A stretch of DNA of 64,000 bases from Sipunculus nudus (Eukaryota > Annelida > Sipuncula > Golfingiida > Sipunculidae). This document shows positions 1 through 12,959 of this stretch, piece after piece. The position numbers and the translations under genes were made by a program. A model generated the notes under the pieces. That model saw only the letters and a program-made list of their open reading frames with translations, made no database searches and was not told the origin of the DNA. Numbering within the stretch: position 1 is the stretch's first letter; every line of letters begins with the position of its first letter. Location: assembly GCA_026874595.1 (NCBI GenBank), contig CM049307.1:43160362-43224361 (forward strand), in the 5' to 3' direction.

Positions 1-2087
1 TCTCTGAATTTTATGTTAGAACGTTTTAGGTCTAAAGCATACAATTTGTGCGACATCTGACTGGGTGCTCAAAATCATGTTGTCGGTTCATAGGTGCAAA
101 AAATTGGTCTTTTCTGGCCAAGGCCTTCTAGGCCAAGGACTTATCTAAATGTCATGTTAGAAGAGTCTAGGGCTAATGAATACCATTTGTGCCCTGTCTG
201 ACTGTTAAAAATCATGCTTCTGGCCAGTAGAACCTACCTGGCTTTTGTGTTAGACAACTCCGAACTTTCCAGCCAAGATTTGTGCCTATCTGACATTCAT
301 GGTGCTCATATGACATCTTTTTCCTATAGATTGCAGAATATATGTCACCATGATCTAATTTCTTGTTTCCAAAGACATTTGCCTAGGACCAACCTAGATG
401 TCATGATAGAAGATTCTATGCTTAAGTGATACTATTTGTGCGGCATCTGACTGTCTGGGTGCTCAAAATCATGTTTCCGGTAATAGATGCAAAATATAGG
501 TCACCATGACCTACTTTCAGGTTTCAAAGGACATTTGCCTAGGACCTCCCTGGATTTAATTTATGTTAGAAGGTTCTAGGCCTGATAAATACACTTTGTG
601 CGAAATCTGACTGTCTTGGTGCTCAAAATCATGTTTCCGGTAATGGCTTGAAAATATAGGTCACCATAACCTTATTTCAGGTTTCAAAGGACATTTGCTT
701 TGGACCTCCCTAAATTAATTTTATGTTAGAAAATTCTTGGCTGAACGGATTTAATTTGTGCTCCGTCTCACTGTCTGGGTGCTCAAAACTATTTTTCATC
801 CAATAGGTCACAGAATATAGGTCACCATGACCTACATTCAGGTTTCCAAGGACATTTGCCTAGGACCAACCTGAATTTTATGTTAGACGGTTCTAGGCCT
901 AATGGATACAATTTATTTGACATCTGACTGGGTGCTCATAATCATTTTTTCGCTTCATAGGTGGAAAATAAGGTTTCTGGACCTTACTTCAGGTTTAAAA
1001 GGACTTTTGCGTAGAACCTCCCTGAATTTTGTGTAAGAAGGTTCTAGGCCTAACGGATACAATTTGTGCCCCGTATAAATGTCTTAGAACTTATATGACA
1101 TTTTTTCTTATAGGTCGCAAAATATAGGTCATGGTGACAAAAGTTCAGGTTTCCAGGATACCTGCCAAGAACGTCTAAGAATGTCAAATTTGAAGATTCT
1201 AGTCCTAACAGATACAATTTGTTAACTGTTTAACTTTTTTGGTCCTGTAGGTCGCAAAATGTAGGTCACCATGACCTAATTTCAGGATAACAAGGAGATT
1301 TGCCTAGAATCTCCCAGGAAATGGTGTTTGAAGATTCTAGGCCCTTCAGATACGATAAATTTGTCCCCATCTGACATTCAGGGTGTTCATATGACATTTT
1401 TTCCGGGTATATAGAATATAGGTCACATTTCAGGTTTCCCGGGACATTTGTCTAGGCGCTCCTTAAATGTCGCGTTGGAGGATTCTAGGCCTAATGGATA
1501 CAATGTGTGCTCCATCTGACTGTTTCGGTGCTCCGATCAAGTTTTTCGGCCTGTAGGTCACAAATTATAGGTCATCATGGCCTAATTTCAGATCAGAGAT
1601 TAGCCTAGAAACACCACGGATCTTGTGTAAGAAGATTATAGGCCTAACAGATAAGATTTATCCCCATCTCAGTGACATTCAGGGTGTTTATATGATATCT
1701 TTTCCCTAAAGGTCGCAGAATATAGGTCACAGTGACCTAATTTCAGGTTTCTAAGGACATTTCCCTTAGACTGCCACCCTGAATGTCATGTTAGGGGATT
1801 CTAGGCCAAATGGATACAATTTGTGCCCTGTATGACTGTCTGGTTGCTTAAAATCATGTTTTTGGCCCGTAGGTCACAAAATATAGGTCACCATGACCTA
1901 ATTTCAGGTTTCCACGGAGATTTGCCTTGGCACTCCCTGGATGTACAGTTAGAAGTTTCTAGGTCTAATGGTTACGATTTTTGTCCTGTGAACGGACAGA
2001 CAGCCGAACGGCCAGACGGCCGGACAACCGGACGGACGCCGGACAAAGGGTGATCGCTATAGGTCATATGACTTACAGTCAACTAGC
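1..2087 (+). repeat. Divergent tandem-repeat array, monomer about 155 bp, ending in a hairpin-type terminus
   Basis: A phrase like GACCTAATTTCAGGTTTCC recurs near 351, 509, 668, 829, 983, 1136, 1275, 1429, 1580, 1736 and 1895, so the monomer is about 150-160 bp with strong divergence between copies. Each monomer also carries a TCTAGGCCTAATGGATAC-like segment and a GTGCTCAAAATCATG-like segment. The array ends in a CGGACGG-rich stretch (about 1994-2045) followed by a decayed inverted repeat (about 2062-2085) and CTAAAAA. The same terminus occurs at 16490-16690 and, inverted, at 24531-24610, so this is one dispersed element family. Small reading frames inside the monomers are shared between copies because the DNA is repeated, and are not treated as genes. 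It resembles molluscan non-autonomous elements with tandem cores (pearl/CvE type); that family assignment is inference. Confidence 0.85.
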
Positions 2088-3442
2088 TAAAAATGGAAGC
2101 AGAAATCTGCATCAGTGAAATAAATATGAAGTAGTTGTTTTGTATGATATCCCTTTTCTCAGATAAATAATTTATAGATTATTTTACAATCCAGTTTAAT
2201 CAATTGGAGTAACTGAACCCAAATGGATACTTGCTATTGTCCTCTTTTTGATACTGATGGTAGACTCGTATTGATCGATTACTTACTTGAGTAATGCATA
2301 GTCTTATCTCTTCTCGTATCTCTTATTCACATGTTCAAACATATACCATACGCGTTGCCCAGAGTAAAATAAATCATGCTTTCCACAGAAAGTGTATTTA
2401 CTTTGTTAAAAGAGTGGTTTAGGTCAGAACTAAATGTGATCTTTACGGTTAATTTACGGGTATAATCGAGGTTCATTGCCTAACTCTGTCGGTTCTTGTT
2501 TTTACTTTTTGCACGCATCAATCAGGATCGCAGTTCATCACGCTGGCCTGGTCCATTGAATACAAAACATTATAAAGCTTGAGCAATGTGTCAATTGCCT
2601 GAAATGCTGAAATTACCGTTGTATGTTGTTTACTGCAAAAATAAAACAATTTCCACTTATATAATATAATTTTCAACTCAGGTGACTAGAGTCATCTCAG
2701 CTATAGCGACAGGAATTTTTCCGTAGTATGTCTAGCTTTTAACGCGACAACCACCGTAACACCTGTCTTAGAACCTTTTACTGAAAAAAATCCTCTTTTA
2801 GACTCTTAAAAAGAATGCCATGACCTCTATTCTACAATCTTTAGATCTAAAGCTTTAATCTGAGCACATACTCTGAAAGTTACACTTTTCCCAGTGTTCA
2901 AGGTTGATGAAAACATATATTATATGTAACATATAAATAATAAAATACTTTTAAATAAAGAAATCAAACAATTAATATGTAAAGATAATGAAAATAAAAA
3001 ATCCGTTTTACCTAGATCTCTTAGACTATGAGCATGCACGGTTTGAACATAATCTGACCAAAGTTCTCCGAGTTCAAAGTTTTGCAACATTTGACTATAT
3101 TATTCATGGACAGGCAGATATATGAACTGTTACCTAATATCCCAAGAACATGTTTGACTAACATTTTCAAATTTTAAGATTGATCATTATACTGGCATTT
3201 ATTCGCATATAATAAGCTGCTGTTGGCGTTACTGTTTAGGTCTGTTTTGTTTAATGCCCAAATGTCCTTTCACACTTTTTACAGATAAACAACATATTAC
3301 ACTATAGCTCTCATGCCGTGATTGACTCTAAATTAGAGAACCAGCACGTACTTTAGTCTGAGACATCCACGTTGACCTACCTTCTGCCAGTTTTTCACAT
3401 GGATGGTTAGATGGATTCTCTTGAAATTTTGTATACTTATGT

Positions 3443-3489
<47 letters not shown>
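3443..3489. repeat. (AC)n(AT)n microsatellite
   Basis: About five AC units run directly into about 19 uninterrupted AT units. Confidence 0.97.
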
Positions 3490-3491
<2 letters not shown>

Positions 3492-4670
3492 CATTTGTAA
3501 GTATCTTAAGTTATCTTTTCCACTTTTACCCACTCGTACATAAACATTTATATGAAAGTTAACTATTCCGTATAGTAACTAGAATTACCTGAGTACCAAC
3601 TGCAGTGGCAGCTTTATGCTGTTTCGCTTATCGAAGATTCAACTTCTGTTCGTTCATACTATGTATTGTTTGTTACCGAACATTGTCCATGTGATTTGTA
3701 TTTGTATAAAAATTAAATGTTGCATCACTTCCGTTGACCTGGTTTCTGTGAGCCATGGTAGTACATTCCTAAATACTTCCCGATTACCTCAGTACCAGTG
3801 GCTATGACATTAAGCAAACAGACAGGCAGGGCTTGTACCATATATACATCAGATTAACTTCCTCATACAATTGAACTTTAGCTGTGATTAGACACATGTT
3901 TAATTGTTTTCATATCTGGATGACATCATCACTTTAAATCGTTTTTTTTTAAACTTTGAGATTCTTCCCATTAACCAGTTTTTTATTTTATATTTTGTGT
4001 ATGCGTCATCAAAGGCATAATTGTTGCCCGGCGTTCATGATTAAAAAACGGAGCTTGAACGACACCTAGAGGGGGAGAAGTCTACTTTGCAAGGTTTATG
4101 TTCTCTCTCTAGAAGTAGTTGGTTTAGGGTCGCATTGTTTGGTAGAAAAGATATACAGTCTTTTAAGCCACAGTCATGGAGTCCAAAATATCCTTACTTT
4201 TTACATATAAACCCCAAAAGGCACACAACATGATAGATTTCAGACCGTTGTCCGCATGAGGTTTTTAGTTAAGATATCACAGTTGACAAGCCATTTATTT
4301 AAAGACAAACGTTATGAAAAATCAGTTTCAACTATTTACTGAACACCTGAAGGATATATTTGTTCTAAGTATATGTTGTGCTAAATAACCCACTGTAGGA
4401 ATTTTGCATTACTTGAAGAAATCTTGATTGTCTCAGTAATCACAATATCGCCACGTGTTTTCAAACATACATTTAGTGTCATACGTAACAAGGGGCATAA
4501 ACGCTCAGCTGTATCAGGGATTTATGCTCAGCCTGAAGTCTCAGCAGCTAGAATAAAGAGTACTTGGCACAGACTGAGCTTTGTTCTTTTCTTCATGTTA
4601 GCTGTTATAAAGATTCTAAACATATATAGCAAACACATTACATATATAACAAGTGCAAGGATAACATGGC

Positions 4671-4691
4671 AGCACACACACACACATAAAT

Positions 4692-4741
<50 letters not shown>
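4671..4741. repeat. (CA)n and (GA)n compound microsatellite
   Basis: A short CA run is followed, after ATAAATATAGATA, by about 22 GA units. The apparent serine/leucine/tyrosine-rich reading frames over it are artefacts of the repeat. Confidence 0.97.
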
Positions 4742-4748
<7 letters not shown>

Positions 4749-6548
4749 GTGAGATGATGAAGATCGATGAACCCTGGTGGGAGAGGGGGTGGGAGGGGGA
4801 ATATGGAGAAAAGTTGTTGTCAAAATGAAGAATCCCGGTTGAACTTCATTGAAATATTTACAGAATTTCCAAACCTGAATTCCCCAATTATTTCATGGCG
4901 TTTAAAGGTCTAAACCTTTCACCTTTTGATCAACAACTGGCGAAACAATAAAGTGTCAACTCATGTGTGTAAAGAAATAACATCACTCCTTCACCAGACT
5001 AATACATGATTTTTTTTATGATTAACGTGGTAAATATAATTGTAAATAAACATATTTATATGGAGGTAGGAGGATATCCCCTGCCACGGACGCTATACAT
5101 GCTATACTTTCAACGTATCTACAATACATAGATTTATTATCTATTTGTCAAATCATGTCCAGAAAACAACATTGGTATGCCATCTGAATTTAATTCTGTA
5201 ATTAAATCGTGCTTAGTGCGGAAAGATAATCTCTGAATCTCTCAAGTAAATTGCTGGATGCAAAAAAAGTGTTATTTTAATGCATGCATTGTTTTCGAGT
5301 ACACTACATGTTTTTAGAATTTACAATCAATTTTTTTTTCAAATATCTTACTACTTGTCTTACTTTTTTATTTCCTGGGAGGCAGCTGCCCCCTCCCCAT
5401 CCCCGGAGCGTAGGGCCCAGGATATACAATTATCAAACAAGACAGACATATTGAGTCATGTTTTATTTAACTTTTTTTTAACAAAATAACTTGTTTAACT
5501 TTATTAACAGAAAATCTAATAATAATAAATATTTATTATTGTAAAACAGGTTACGAAAATTAGTTGTTGCCTATTTAATGTATTCTGTCATGGGCATATT
5601 CATGCTTGATGTTTATCCGATAAACTCATATCGGTTCTGTTGAGATTTCTATTCGAGACAAATGAACATGACATAACAGGATTTAAATACTAATTATATG
5701 TCAAACCCCCATTTAAACTAGTCTATCATTGTATATAAAAAAGTCCTAGAGTATACAATATTCTCGCTTTAAGTAGGGATTACATGATATATCAGCAGGA
5801 TGTTAAAACTGCTTGAGTAAATAAAACCTGCATTCTGCATCTCTCTTCATGTAAAGTATACATTATACATCATGTCCAAGGCTGTGTGTTAAATCAGCTT
5901 AAATATTCAAACTGGCATTCCTTGGTTCTCACTAACGATCATTTAAGAGAAAATGTATGTGCTAAAGAATCTAAACTTCAGGAAGGCAAGTCTCATATAC
6001 TCGTATGATAAAATTCGAAGAAACCCGAAATTGAAGTAAGATATTGTAACATGAACTGCACAGACGGTAAAAGCATAGATAAAACTCCAGAATATTTTAA
6101 GGTGCAGAACCAAACATATGTTGAGACACATTTCTACACTGGTGTGCTGCAAAATCCTTTTGTCTGCATGCCAAACGTAAATTTGGCAAAAGCAAGGAGA
6201 AAAACTATATATACAGGCCAAGCATAACGTACATCAGGAGAGGTCACCCTGATGATATAGCTAAACACTGGGCCAAATGAAGACCTCCTTAGGATCGTGA
6301 ATGAAAACGTGTACAGTACAGCGATGCCTCATGATTCACTTGAAAGGTTTTTATTAACCTACGAATATCAGAGGAAAAAAGTACGAGCAATCCAGAAAGT
6401 AAAAAATGACCCTTCATCTCAAATATTTCATAATCACGTCACAAAGGCACCTTCCTGTGATGAATGTGTCGAGGAGAACCATAACTGTTTTTTCTGCCAG
6501 TACCCTTTTTACTTGTTCCTTGAGTATGAAATACTGGCTAATTAGTAA

Positions 6549-8020
6549 AGTGATACCTTTGATATATTGTGTTGAAAACACACACCCTTGCCCTTGCCAT
6601 GATCTTTAAAATCCTTATAAAATCAACCCGTATTCCCTGAAGGGTTGTCTGTGTTAAGCAACTAAAACCATCCTTCTCCCCAGGAGGGAAAAGATAATCT
6701 TGCCTGGGAAATAGCAAGAAAACTTCTGAAAAGAATTCACGAACAGTGTTGTATACTTTTTTCTTCGCTAATTCCCATTATTTAGTCCTTCTTGTTCTTT
6801 CCTACAGTCTTGAACCACAGTTATTGCGAAATTATCCGTTAAACGTTTAATAGAGTCTGGCGCTCTCTCTTCTTTTATAATGAAGGGCGGAAGTCCCTTC
6901 CATCCATAAATATGGAAATATGGTCAATGGTGGGGAAGGCTTAAGTGGTGATGAAGTCTGCCTGAACTGGTTCAGGTAGCCAATTTTCTCCCTCAAATTG
7001 TCCTTGTTGACAAAATGCAGGATTTTTTTTTAAAGGAATGAAGTACTTTGGTAGGTTCTCAACTGAAGGATACTCCAGTAGATCATCCAGCAGGCTCAGC
7101 ATACACTCACCAAGATCTTCATTCATTCACATGTCTGTCTTGTTCTCACATGACCAGAAAAGGAGTCTTACTGTGATATGGGGTTACTACTAGTTTCCCT
7201 TTTACATATTGGACTACGTCAAGAACGATGAGATTTACCAGACAGAAGCATTTTCTTTAAAATTCTGACATGGCCGTTGTCGGCTCATTCTCCGCAAGGG
7301 AGAATGTTTGGCGCCAGAGTAGGTCAGGGTCGCCATCTGGTGGATGTTTGGGAAACACATGGAATCCACCCTCTTGAATGGCCGATATGGTCTTTTTATC
7401 CGGCCATGATCTCTCTCGGTGAATGAAGGGGTTCGCTGATTTTGGCAATCCTTCTGCCTGTGCTGCTTGGACTAAGTCAAGCACTAAATGAAACAATTCA
7501 ACTTCTGATGGATTAACTAGAAAGTGTTCATACGTACGGTTTTGAGATGCAAATGCTACTATTGGCTAAGAGACTTGTAGTGACACTCTGTCACTCTGTC
7601 CAGATGGTCCTTTGCTTTTTCCCGGGACAAAACTTCCGAAGGGATACGTTCAGAGGTCAAACGTTTGTCAGCAACCCAAAGACTATAGCAATATAGTACC
7701 TCCCAATCTTCGGTGGCATATATAATAACGAATCCACGTAAACCTTCCGCTGGCCTAATCAGACGTTCGGTCGGTTGTGTAAAGGGTCTCTTGACCTGTC
7801 GAATAAACAGGTCAATGTCAACGACATACTTGTAATGGCTTCCTAGGACTCCTCCACTGATTAAACTTCCAGTTATGACATGGCCGGTTCCTGCATCTTG
7901 TAGATTGTTAACGGTACGGTTCAGTTCTAAAATCCCCGGTATCAGCTGACCATATTTTCCATGTTCCGGATACTTTACATTTAACCTTTCAACCATACGA
8001 GCTGTGTCATCAGACGCCAT
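6549..8020 (-). pseudogene. Mab-21/cGAS-like nucleotidyltransferase pseudogene (copy 1)
   Basis: This is the most decayed of four paralogues. It starts with the family N-terminus MASDDTA at 8020. The first 153 codons still read, with Gly51-Ser52 and Asp68-x-Asp70 of the nucleotidyltransferase core in place. Then a deletion of roughly 20 codons and a frameshift near 7559 break the frame. The reading resumes in another frame around 7550-7257, including the third-Asp segment (HLVLD), the RERSWPD motif and the W-R-x-T-F-S block. It breaks again before the DLGECMLSLLDDLL helix (7126-6941), and a further shift falls at the T-run at 7022-7030. The remaining C-terminal third, down to about 6549, is recognisable only by DNA similarity to the intact genes. 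The ATG context and the AG 8 bases before it resemble the intact copies. It can hardly encode a working enzyme. Confidence 0.9.
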
Positions 8021-9150
8021 CGTGTTGCCTTCAATAAACAGAGATCTTAATACATTAAATGTATTTTTGACGTTTACAATTTTTTTTGCAGGTCAACTGT
8101 TCTCAGTCAGCGGGAAAACAGACCCTGTTTAGTATACACTATTGCGAGGATCTGGTAGTTATGTTTATCGGGCGGTTTTTACTAGGGATGTAGAAAGTTA
8201 TCAATTGGATTTTCTGTAAAATTTTATTTCAAAAGATTTTTTTTTATAAAATCGTAAAAGCTTGTAGCGGTTTTAAAAATTCACGGGTGACGTAATGGAT
8301 ACGTCCATGAATACATGGATACATGCATCGATTTTCTTGATCAGTAAAATATTACTAGATATATTATTTCGCCCCAAAATTATACATGTTTGATCATTTC
8401 TATAATTATTAAATGAATTTGCAGACCGCGCATAATAGCCGCGAGAGTATGGAGTGTCTGATCAGCGAGCGGGCTCATCAAACGGAAGGCGTATGCGAGG
8501 TTGTACACGATAGAAACTGAAAGTAAAAGAAGTTAAATAGTAGAGCACAGACAAATATGTAAAACACCTATATATTGCTGGGTACCTGGGTAGATGTATA
8601 CTATTGATTTTTTTCCCGCTTCCAGTGAAGAGAGGAAAATTTATTCAGCCATACATGTCTGTCTGTTCGTCCGTCAGGTAATCGTATCCGGATGATACCT
8701 TTCCTTAACATGACGCCATTTCCTTAATTTTGGTACGATGGTTCTCCTTATGAATATCTGGGTGGGGTTGCCTTTATGATTGCTAAGCTACATTGAGAGA
8801 CAGTTAGTCAGCCAAAATGATTTGTACATCTTACTTTCGTTTTCCAGTCTATATTTTGCCTGAAATTATGGATTTAGATTTAAATGACACACAATGGTAC
8901 TTCTTTTAAGTATCTTAGACGAGATTGCTTTTCCTGACGCCACCTACGATAACTTACTGTCTGCCTGCCAAAAAATTTTTTTCACCAAATCCAAGAAAAA
9001 AAGAAAGTATTTACACTTTAGCTTCCATATCATAGTTAGCTCTTCCTTGAGGCAAAGGAACTAAAAGAGTGTAAATGAGTTCAGTTATTTTCGTAACAGC
9101 GTCTTCGCCGAGCAAAATTACTCAAAATTCTCAAAATGTTAAATAACTAT
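8021..9150. other. Unit 1 upstream flank of copy 1
   Basis: The stretch matches the upstream flanks of the other three genes in order: 8085-8200 resembles 18880-19000, 36285-36420 and 55395-55510; 8480-8700 resembles the segment with TAGAAACTATA and CCCGCTTCCAGTG in the other units; 8990-9130 resembles 22090-22190. In the gene's sense direction it would hold the promoter and any 5' non-coding exon. No TATA box or start site can be fixed by eye. Confidence 0.6.
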
Positions 9151-9894
9151 ACATGCTGGGTCTTGTGCGGCTCAAACCAATTTTGGTGGTACTACTCATG
9201 TTTTAATATAAATGGTTGCGGTGTTGGCCTTTTTTTTATTTTTTCTCTATTATTCTTTAATTACAGGTTGATGGCGATAACTAACGATCACTCCTAACGT
9301 TCAAAAGAACAGTTCTAGACAAGGCTGTGCTGTCTGCATGCAGGTGGAGGCGGTTTACAGGCGTTCTGTGCGGAGTGGGCATGGCTGTTGCTGCTTTGCT
9401 TGTTCGTCCGACCACGCTTCTTGGACCCGGGGCCTGGAGGTCTGGAGCTGACCCGGGGAGGCGTCTTGGATCCGTTTGCACTTGGCTGGGTAGGGCATTC
9501 AAAGTCTATCGCTCGTTTATTTTATCATTCTGTATCTTCTACTTCCCCTTTCAAGCCCGGACCAACCACAAAAATCATCCTGTCCTACTGTTGCGTTGCT
9601 GAGGGAGCTAGTGGGGATCTGACCGTATGGAATTTTAACATGACCAGCTCAGGCACGACTTTTTCACAATCCCAAGAACAACACAGAATGTGCTTTACAG
9701 GTTAAACCGTGCTGGAAAACGAGAGAAATTCATGACCTCTCCAGTTCTAAAGTTGCCTGCCAAGTCATATATACAGTTAAAACGGCAACATAAATGTACA
9801 GTGTGAAAACACTTGGGATACAGAATTATGCAGAATATACAGAATTTACAGTTAACTTTCACCAACATAGTATGCTGCGCTTACACTTGCATAT
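9151..9894. other. Unassigned stretch with a local GC-rich island
   Basis: 9320-9510 is richer in G and C than its surroundings and has overlapping open frames on both strands (73 to 105 codons). None shows a recognisable domain or is repeated in the other units, so none is called a gene. A 50 bp segment near 9712-9762 (GAAAACGAGA, CTCTCCAGTT, AAAGTTGCCTGC) recurs at 10991-11040, bracketing the solo LTR and its surrounding repeat. Confidence 0.5.
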
Positions 9895-10656
9895 TGTTAC
9901 GGAACCTAATAACAACAGATCACGTAATCATGACGAGCATAAATTTTGTTACGGAGATAAAATAAATCAAATTCCGCAACACTAGGCAGCGTGAAATGTC
10001 AAGGGGAATGAATAAAGAAGTCAGGGTTTTTTTGTTAACAAATAATTATAATTTATTCCTAGAACAATCCTAACATTACAATACACTAAATCAATTACAC
10101 AGTATAACAATGATAAAAATGTACAGGACCTAGGCTTTGATTCTGGATACCACCACTGTCACAGTCTCACAAGAATCCTTTAACACAAATAATCCCCGTA
10201 AACAGTTCAAATAAATCATCCAAGAGAAGAGTCCAATTTACTCTCGAAAACAATCTGTTGTAATCCAAAAGTGAAGTCCTGGTAATAATCCCAAAGGCAA
10301 ACTGAAGACAATCCGTATATAAAGTCTTTATAAAATCCGTAGATTATCTGTAAATTCTGCCATTATCGGAAAGGTAAAAAAAACTGACGAGAGAGTCACA
10401 CTCCACCGTGTCCGCTGGTAAGTTTCTCTCTGCCGGCTCAAAACACAGCCCCTATTTTTAGCTTTTTCACCCGATGCCGAGAAACTTCTACATTCACGAA
10501 CATTCCAAAGAACACTACAATTCACACGCGCCCATAGCGCATGAACAGAACCGAAAATTCTAGACTACAACGAGCGCGGTTCCCATAGCAACGCCCAGGG
10601 CTTGAGCCTAACACGAATCAGAAAGCCAGGCTAATACTTAACAGATATATGTAACA
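9895..10656 (-). mobile_element. Solo LTR of a retrotransposon
   Basis: The element is 762 bp and is bounded by TGTTAC and GTAACA, the TG...CA ends with a 6 bp inverted repeat typical of LTRs. ATAT flanks it on both sides (9891-9894 and 10657-10660), consistent with a 4 bp target duplication. Read on the minus strand it carries an AATAAA polyadenylation signal near 10058-10053, followed by a T-rich stretch and an approximately 100 bp tail, an order expected of the U3-R-U5 layout. There is no internal gag-pol on either side, so it is a recombined solo LTR. A slightly shorter alternative start at 9947 also reads TGTTACGG but lacks a matching flank repeat. The superfamily cannot be read from an LTR alone; the 4-5 bp duplication would suit Gypsy-like elements. 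Confidence 0.75.
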
Positions 10657-10681
10657 ATATAAGTACATGAATATATTAATG

Positions 10682-10960
10682 ATCCGACGACCACCTTTGC
10701 CATAGAGTTATCAACCTCTCTGACCACATTTAGCATAGAATATAAGTGTAATAGTAACAATTACAAAATTACCATTATAATGCTAATATAATGAGTGACA
10801 TACTCCACGGAAAAGTTACGATGATATTACAGACGACCACATTTGACCATAGAATAGTTAACCTTTCGGACCACATTTAACAATAAAAAGGTCTATGATA
10901 ATATTACCATTATTATGATAATAGCATGACCGACATAATCTACTGTAATAATATTCACAC
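10682..10960. repeat. Two-copy tandem duplication, about 156 bp period
   Basis: ACGACCACCTTTGCCATAGA at 10686 and following is repeated as a close variant at 10842 and following; both are followed by AACCT, GACCACATTTA and a run with ATAATGCTAATA-like sequence. The copies are diverged by point changes and small indels. Confidence 0.75.
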
Positions 10961-11039
10961 CAATTCAATCTGTACGCTGAAAATTTCGTACCGGAAAACG
11001 AGAAAAACAAATGAACTCTCCAGTTAAAAAGTTACCTGC

Positions 11040-11476
11040 AAAGTGACCTTAATCGGCTAACTTTGCGGTAAAATCAGGTACATTATTTACATGCAAATGA
11101 ACAATATTACAAAACAATTGAGTAAGTTTAATCAATGTGTCAAAAAACTGAAAACTGAATAGTGTTTCCGATATTAAATACAACGCTTACTATTTCAGCA
11201 TATATATAATTATACATTGTTACAACATACAATCATAACTTCACGAAAAAAATTAATCACCAGGTCAAAGTAAACAACCCATGTGTTTTGTACAGAGAGG
11301 GATTATACAACGTTGGCCCGCCACTATCTTACCAATATTTACACAGTGTGCATACTCCTGTACACAGATTAGAATATATTTATATCAACTGCAGGTGACG
11401 GCGGTATACCCGGTCACACACACATATTTACATATAAGTATATGCTTCAATTGCCTTTGCGAAATATTTGCCCTCT
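11040..11476. other. AT-rich stretch without recognised feature
   Basis: No gene, RNA or inverted repeat stands out. A 131-codon frame starting at 11281 crosses a C-run and a GCC-repeat and has no recognisable domain, so it is not called. Confidence 0.4.
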
Positions 11477-11492
11477 CCCCCCCCCCCCCCCC
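11477..11492. repeat. Poly-C run
   Basis: Sixteen uninterrupted C residues. Confidence 0.98.
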
Positions 11493-11529
11493 AATCCTTT
11501 CTAGGACCCTGAGCCGTTACATATTCCAA

Positions 11530-11930
11530 TTAATTGTATCCGCCAAAACAAAGTTTTTGACCGTGTTTTTGACCGTGTTCCGTCGCCGCCGCCGCCGCGT
11601 TTGTTTCCGGAATAGAACCCTGAGACCACTGGACAGATTTTTCCGAAACTTTACACCATTATCGGGTCACATGTGAACCGTGAACCGGTGCCAAAATATT
11701 TTGCGTTGACCTCTGACCTTTCCTCTCTCAAGTGCGTCCCTCTGTGCGTCTGTTTTGACACATTAACCCGCATATCTTTGGAATCGTTTGACCAATCAGA
11801 CTTAGAAATATAGCCCTTGGATAGCTTTATAACATGCACAAAAATGGTGGCGCCACCTGCAACTATTTTTGCACAGCGTCTTTCTGTTTGTCTGCTGTGG
11901 ATAAAATCACTCATATACAAGCAGTGGTTT
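11530..11930. repeat. Dispersed GC-rich repeat (CCGCCGCCGC / TTTCGGAAA family)
   Basis: The segment holds CGCCGCCGCCGCCGCG and TTCCGGAATAG, a CACATGTGAACCG-like block and GGTGGCGCCACCTGCAA. The reverse complement of the same order of blocks occurs at 39440-39640, and a partial copy at 30540-30720. The three are related members of one dispersed family that also contributes the CAGGTGGCGCCAC phrase seen throughout 29-31 kb and 60-62.5 kb. Confidence 0.7.
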
Positions 11931-12524
11931 GACTTGTCTGCCTAAAATTGTGCATATGTATACAACTTAGGTAGCTTTCTGTTTAGTTATAGCATTCTGT
12001 TATTTTCATGCTTTTCATGCTTGTATCGAAACATACAAAAAAGGTCAAAAATTTAATATCGCCTGCCCGCACTGATTTCTGAAAAAAAGTGCCTGAGAAC
12101 CATACTTTTTTGCCTTAAATGTCGATAATGTATCTATAATTGGTCACCCGACTTTTGTTTGTAAGCGAAATTCAACAAATAACCATAATAAAGCCAAGTA
12201 TAAAAAAATGCTATAAAACACACATAAAGATGGCATGACCTCTCTGATATTGAAGTATATGTTGAATCATATCACGTTCTAGCATTATTGGCGATATATA
12301 GTACCTCCTACCTTCATGCATCTGTTATTCTTCAAATCAATTTGCCGATTGGTCAAGTATTTTGCTAGTATGTCTGGAAATATATTCGCAAATATTAAAA
12401 AAAAATAAAATCTTCTAATTTTTTGTTTTTATCAGGCATGGACAGGCAAATATTCATATTTCTGATTATTTGGAGGTAACCGCCTCCATTTTTTAAATGT
12501 TTACTGAACTATTACTATGTACAT

Positions 12525-12845
12525 CTGCAGAGTTCCATTTCGGTGTCGGACTACGTGAAAGGAGCTTACACCCGGTTATCCTTGTCTCAACCAGGATAGG
12601 TGTACCACTCTTGCTGGTCCTGGTGTGTCATATACCTATTGCTGGGTCATAACACCGAGGAAACCTCCGAAAGGCACACTAGTTTGTGAGTGAAACACGA
12701 CTGATGGGCACAGTCTCCCCATTAAGCCTGCAGAGCGCTCACCCTGGGTGGGAGTCGACCGTGAAAAATGTCATCGCCTCGGCTGAGATTCGAACTCACG
12801 ATCTCCCGGCTTTGAATCATGCGCTCTACCCCCAGTAATGTTGAC
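12525..12845 (-). mobile_element. tRNA-derived SINE
   Basis: Read on the minus strand from about 12845, GGGGTAGAGCGC matches the end of a tRNA D-arm. It is followed by an anticodon-arm-like region and GTGAGTTCGAATCTC, a canonical T-arm/B box. The sequence then runs on as a non-tRNA body to about 12525. The 5' part of the tRNA head is poorly preserved. It is not a functional tRNA gene because the acceptor stem cannot be formed. Confidence 0.7.
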
Positions 12846-12959
12846 TGCATCTGAGGCCATAGATAAATTAAACAAGTCTGAACGTGAAACAGCTTTAGTA
12901 CGTATATGTCGATGAGATGAGGTACCAGTGAATTCAATTCCTTGATCCCTCAGATAATT

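Larger units (their letters stand above)
2088..6548. other. Unit 1 downstream flank of the cGLR pseudogene (duplicated block, no gene seen)
   Basis: Patches here match the downstream flanks of the other gene copies: 2370-2530 resembles 13270-13430, 4370-4480 resembles 14040-14130, 32790-32900 and 46860-46960, and 5930-6300 resembles 14740-15140, 33510-33950 and 51770-53010. This makes it the most diverged unit of the segmental array. No coding region is convincing; the short frames differ between units. Microsatellites inside it are listed separately. Confidence 0.6.

Noticed and set aside
4638-4823. Serine/leucine-rich minus-strand frame
   Set aside because: Produced by the GA microsatellite.
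6297-6545. 82-codon plus-strand frame with cysteines downstream of copy 1
   Set aside because: Not conserved in the aligned segments of the other units.
8508-8523. GAAACTGAAAG, a match to the GAAANNGAAA interferon-response consensus, upstream of copy 1
   Set aside because: Short and expected by chance in AT-rich DNA; the equivalent positions of copies 2-4 read GAAACTATAAC or GACACTATAAC and lack it.
9281-9705. Overlapping 73 to 105-codon frames in a GC-rich patch
   Set aside because: Open on both strands because of base composition; no domain, no paralogue, no splice context.
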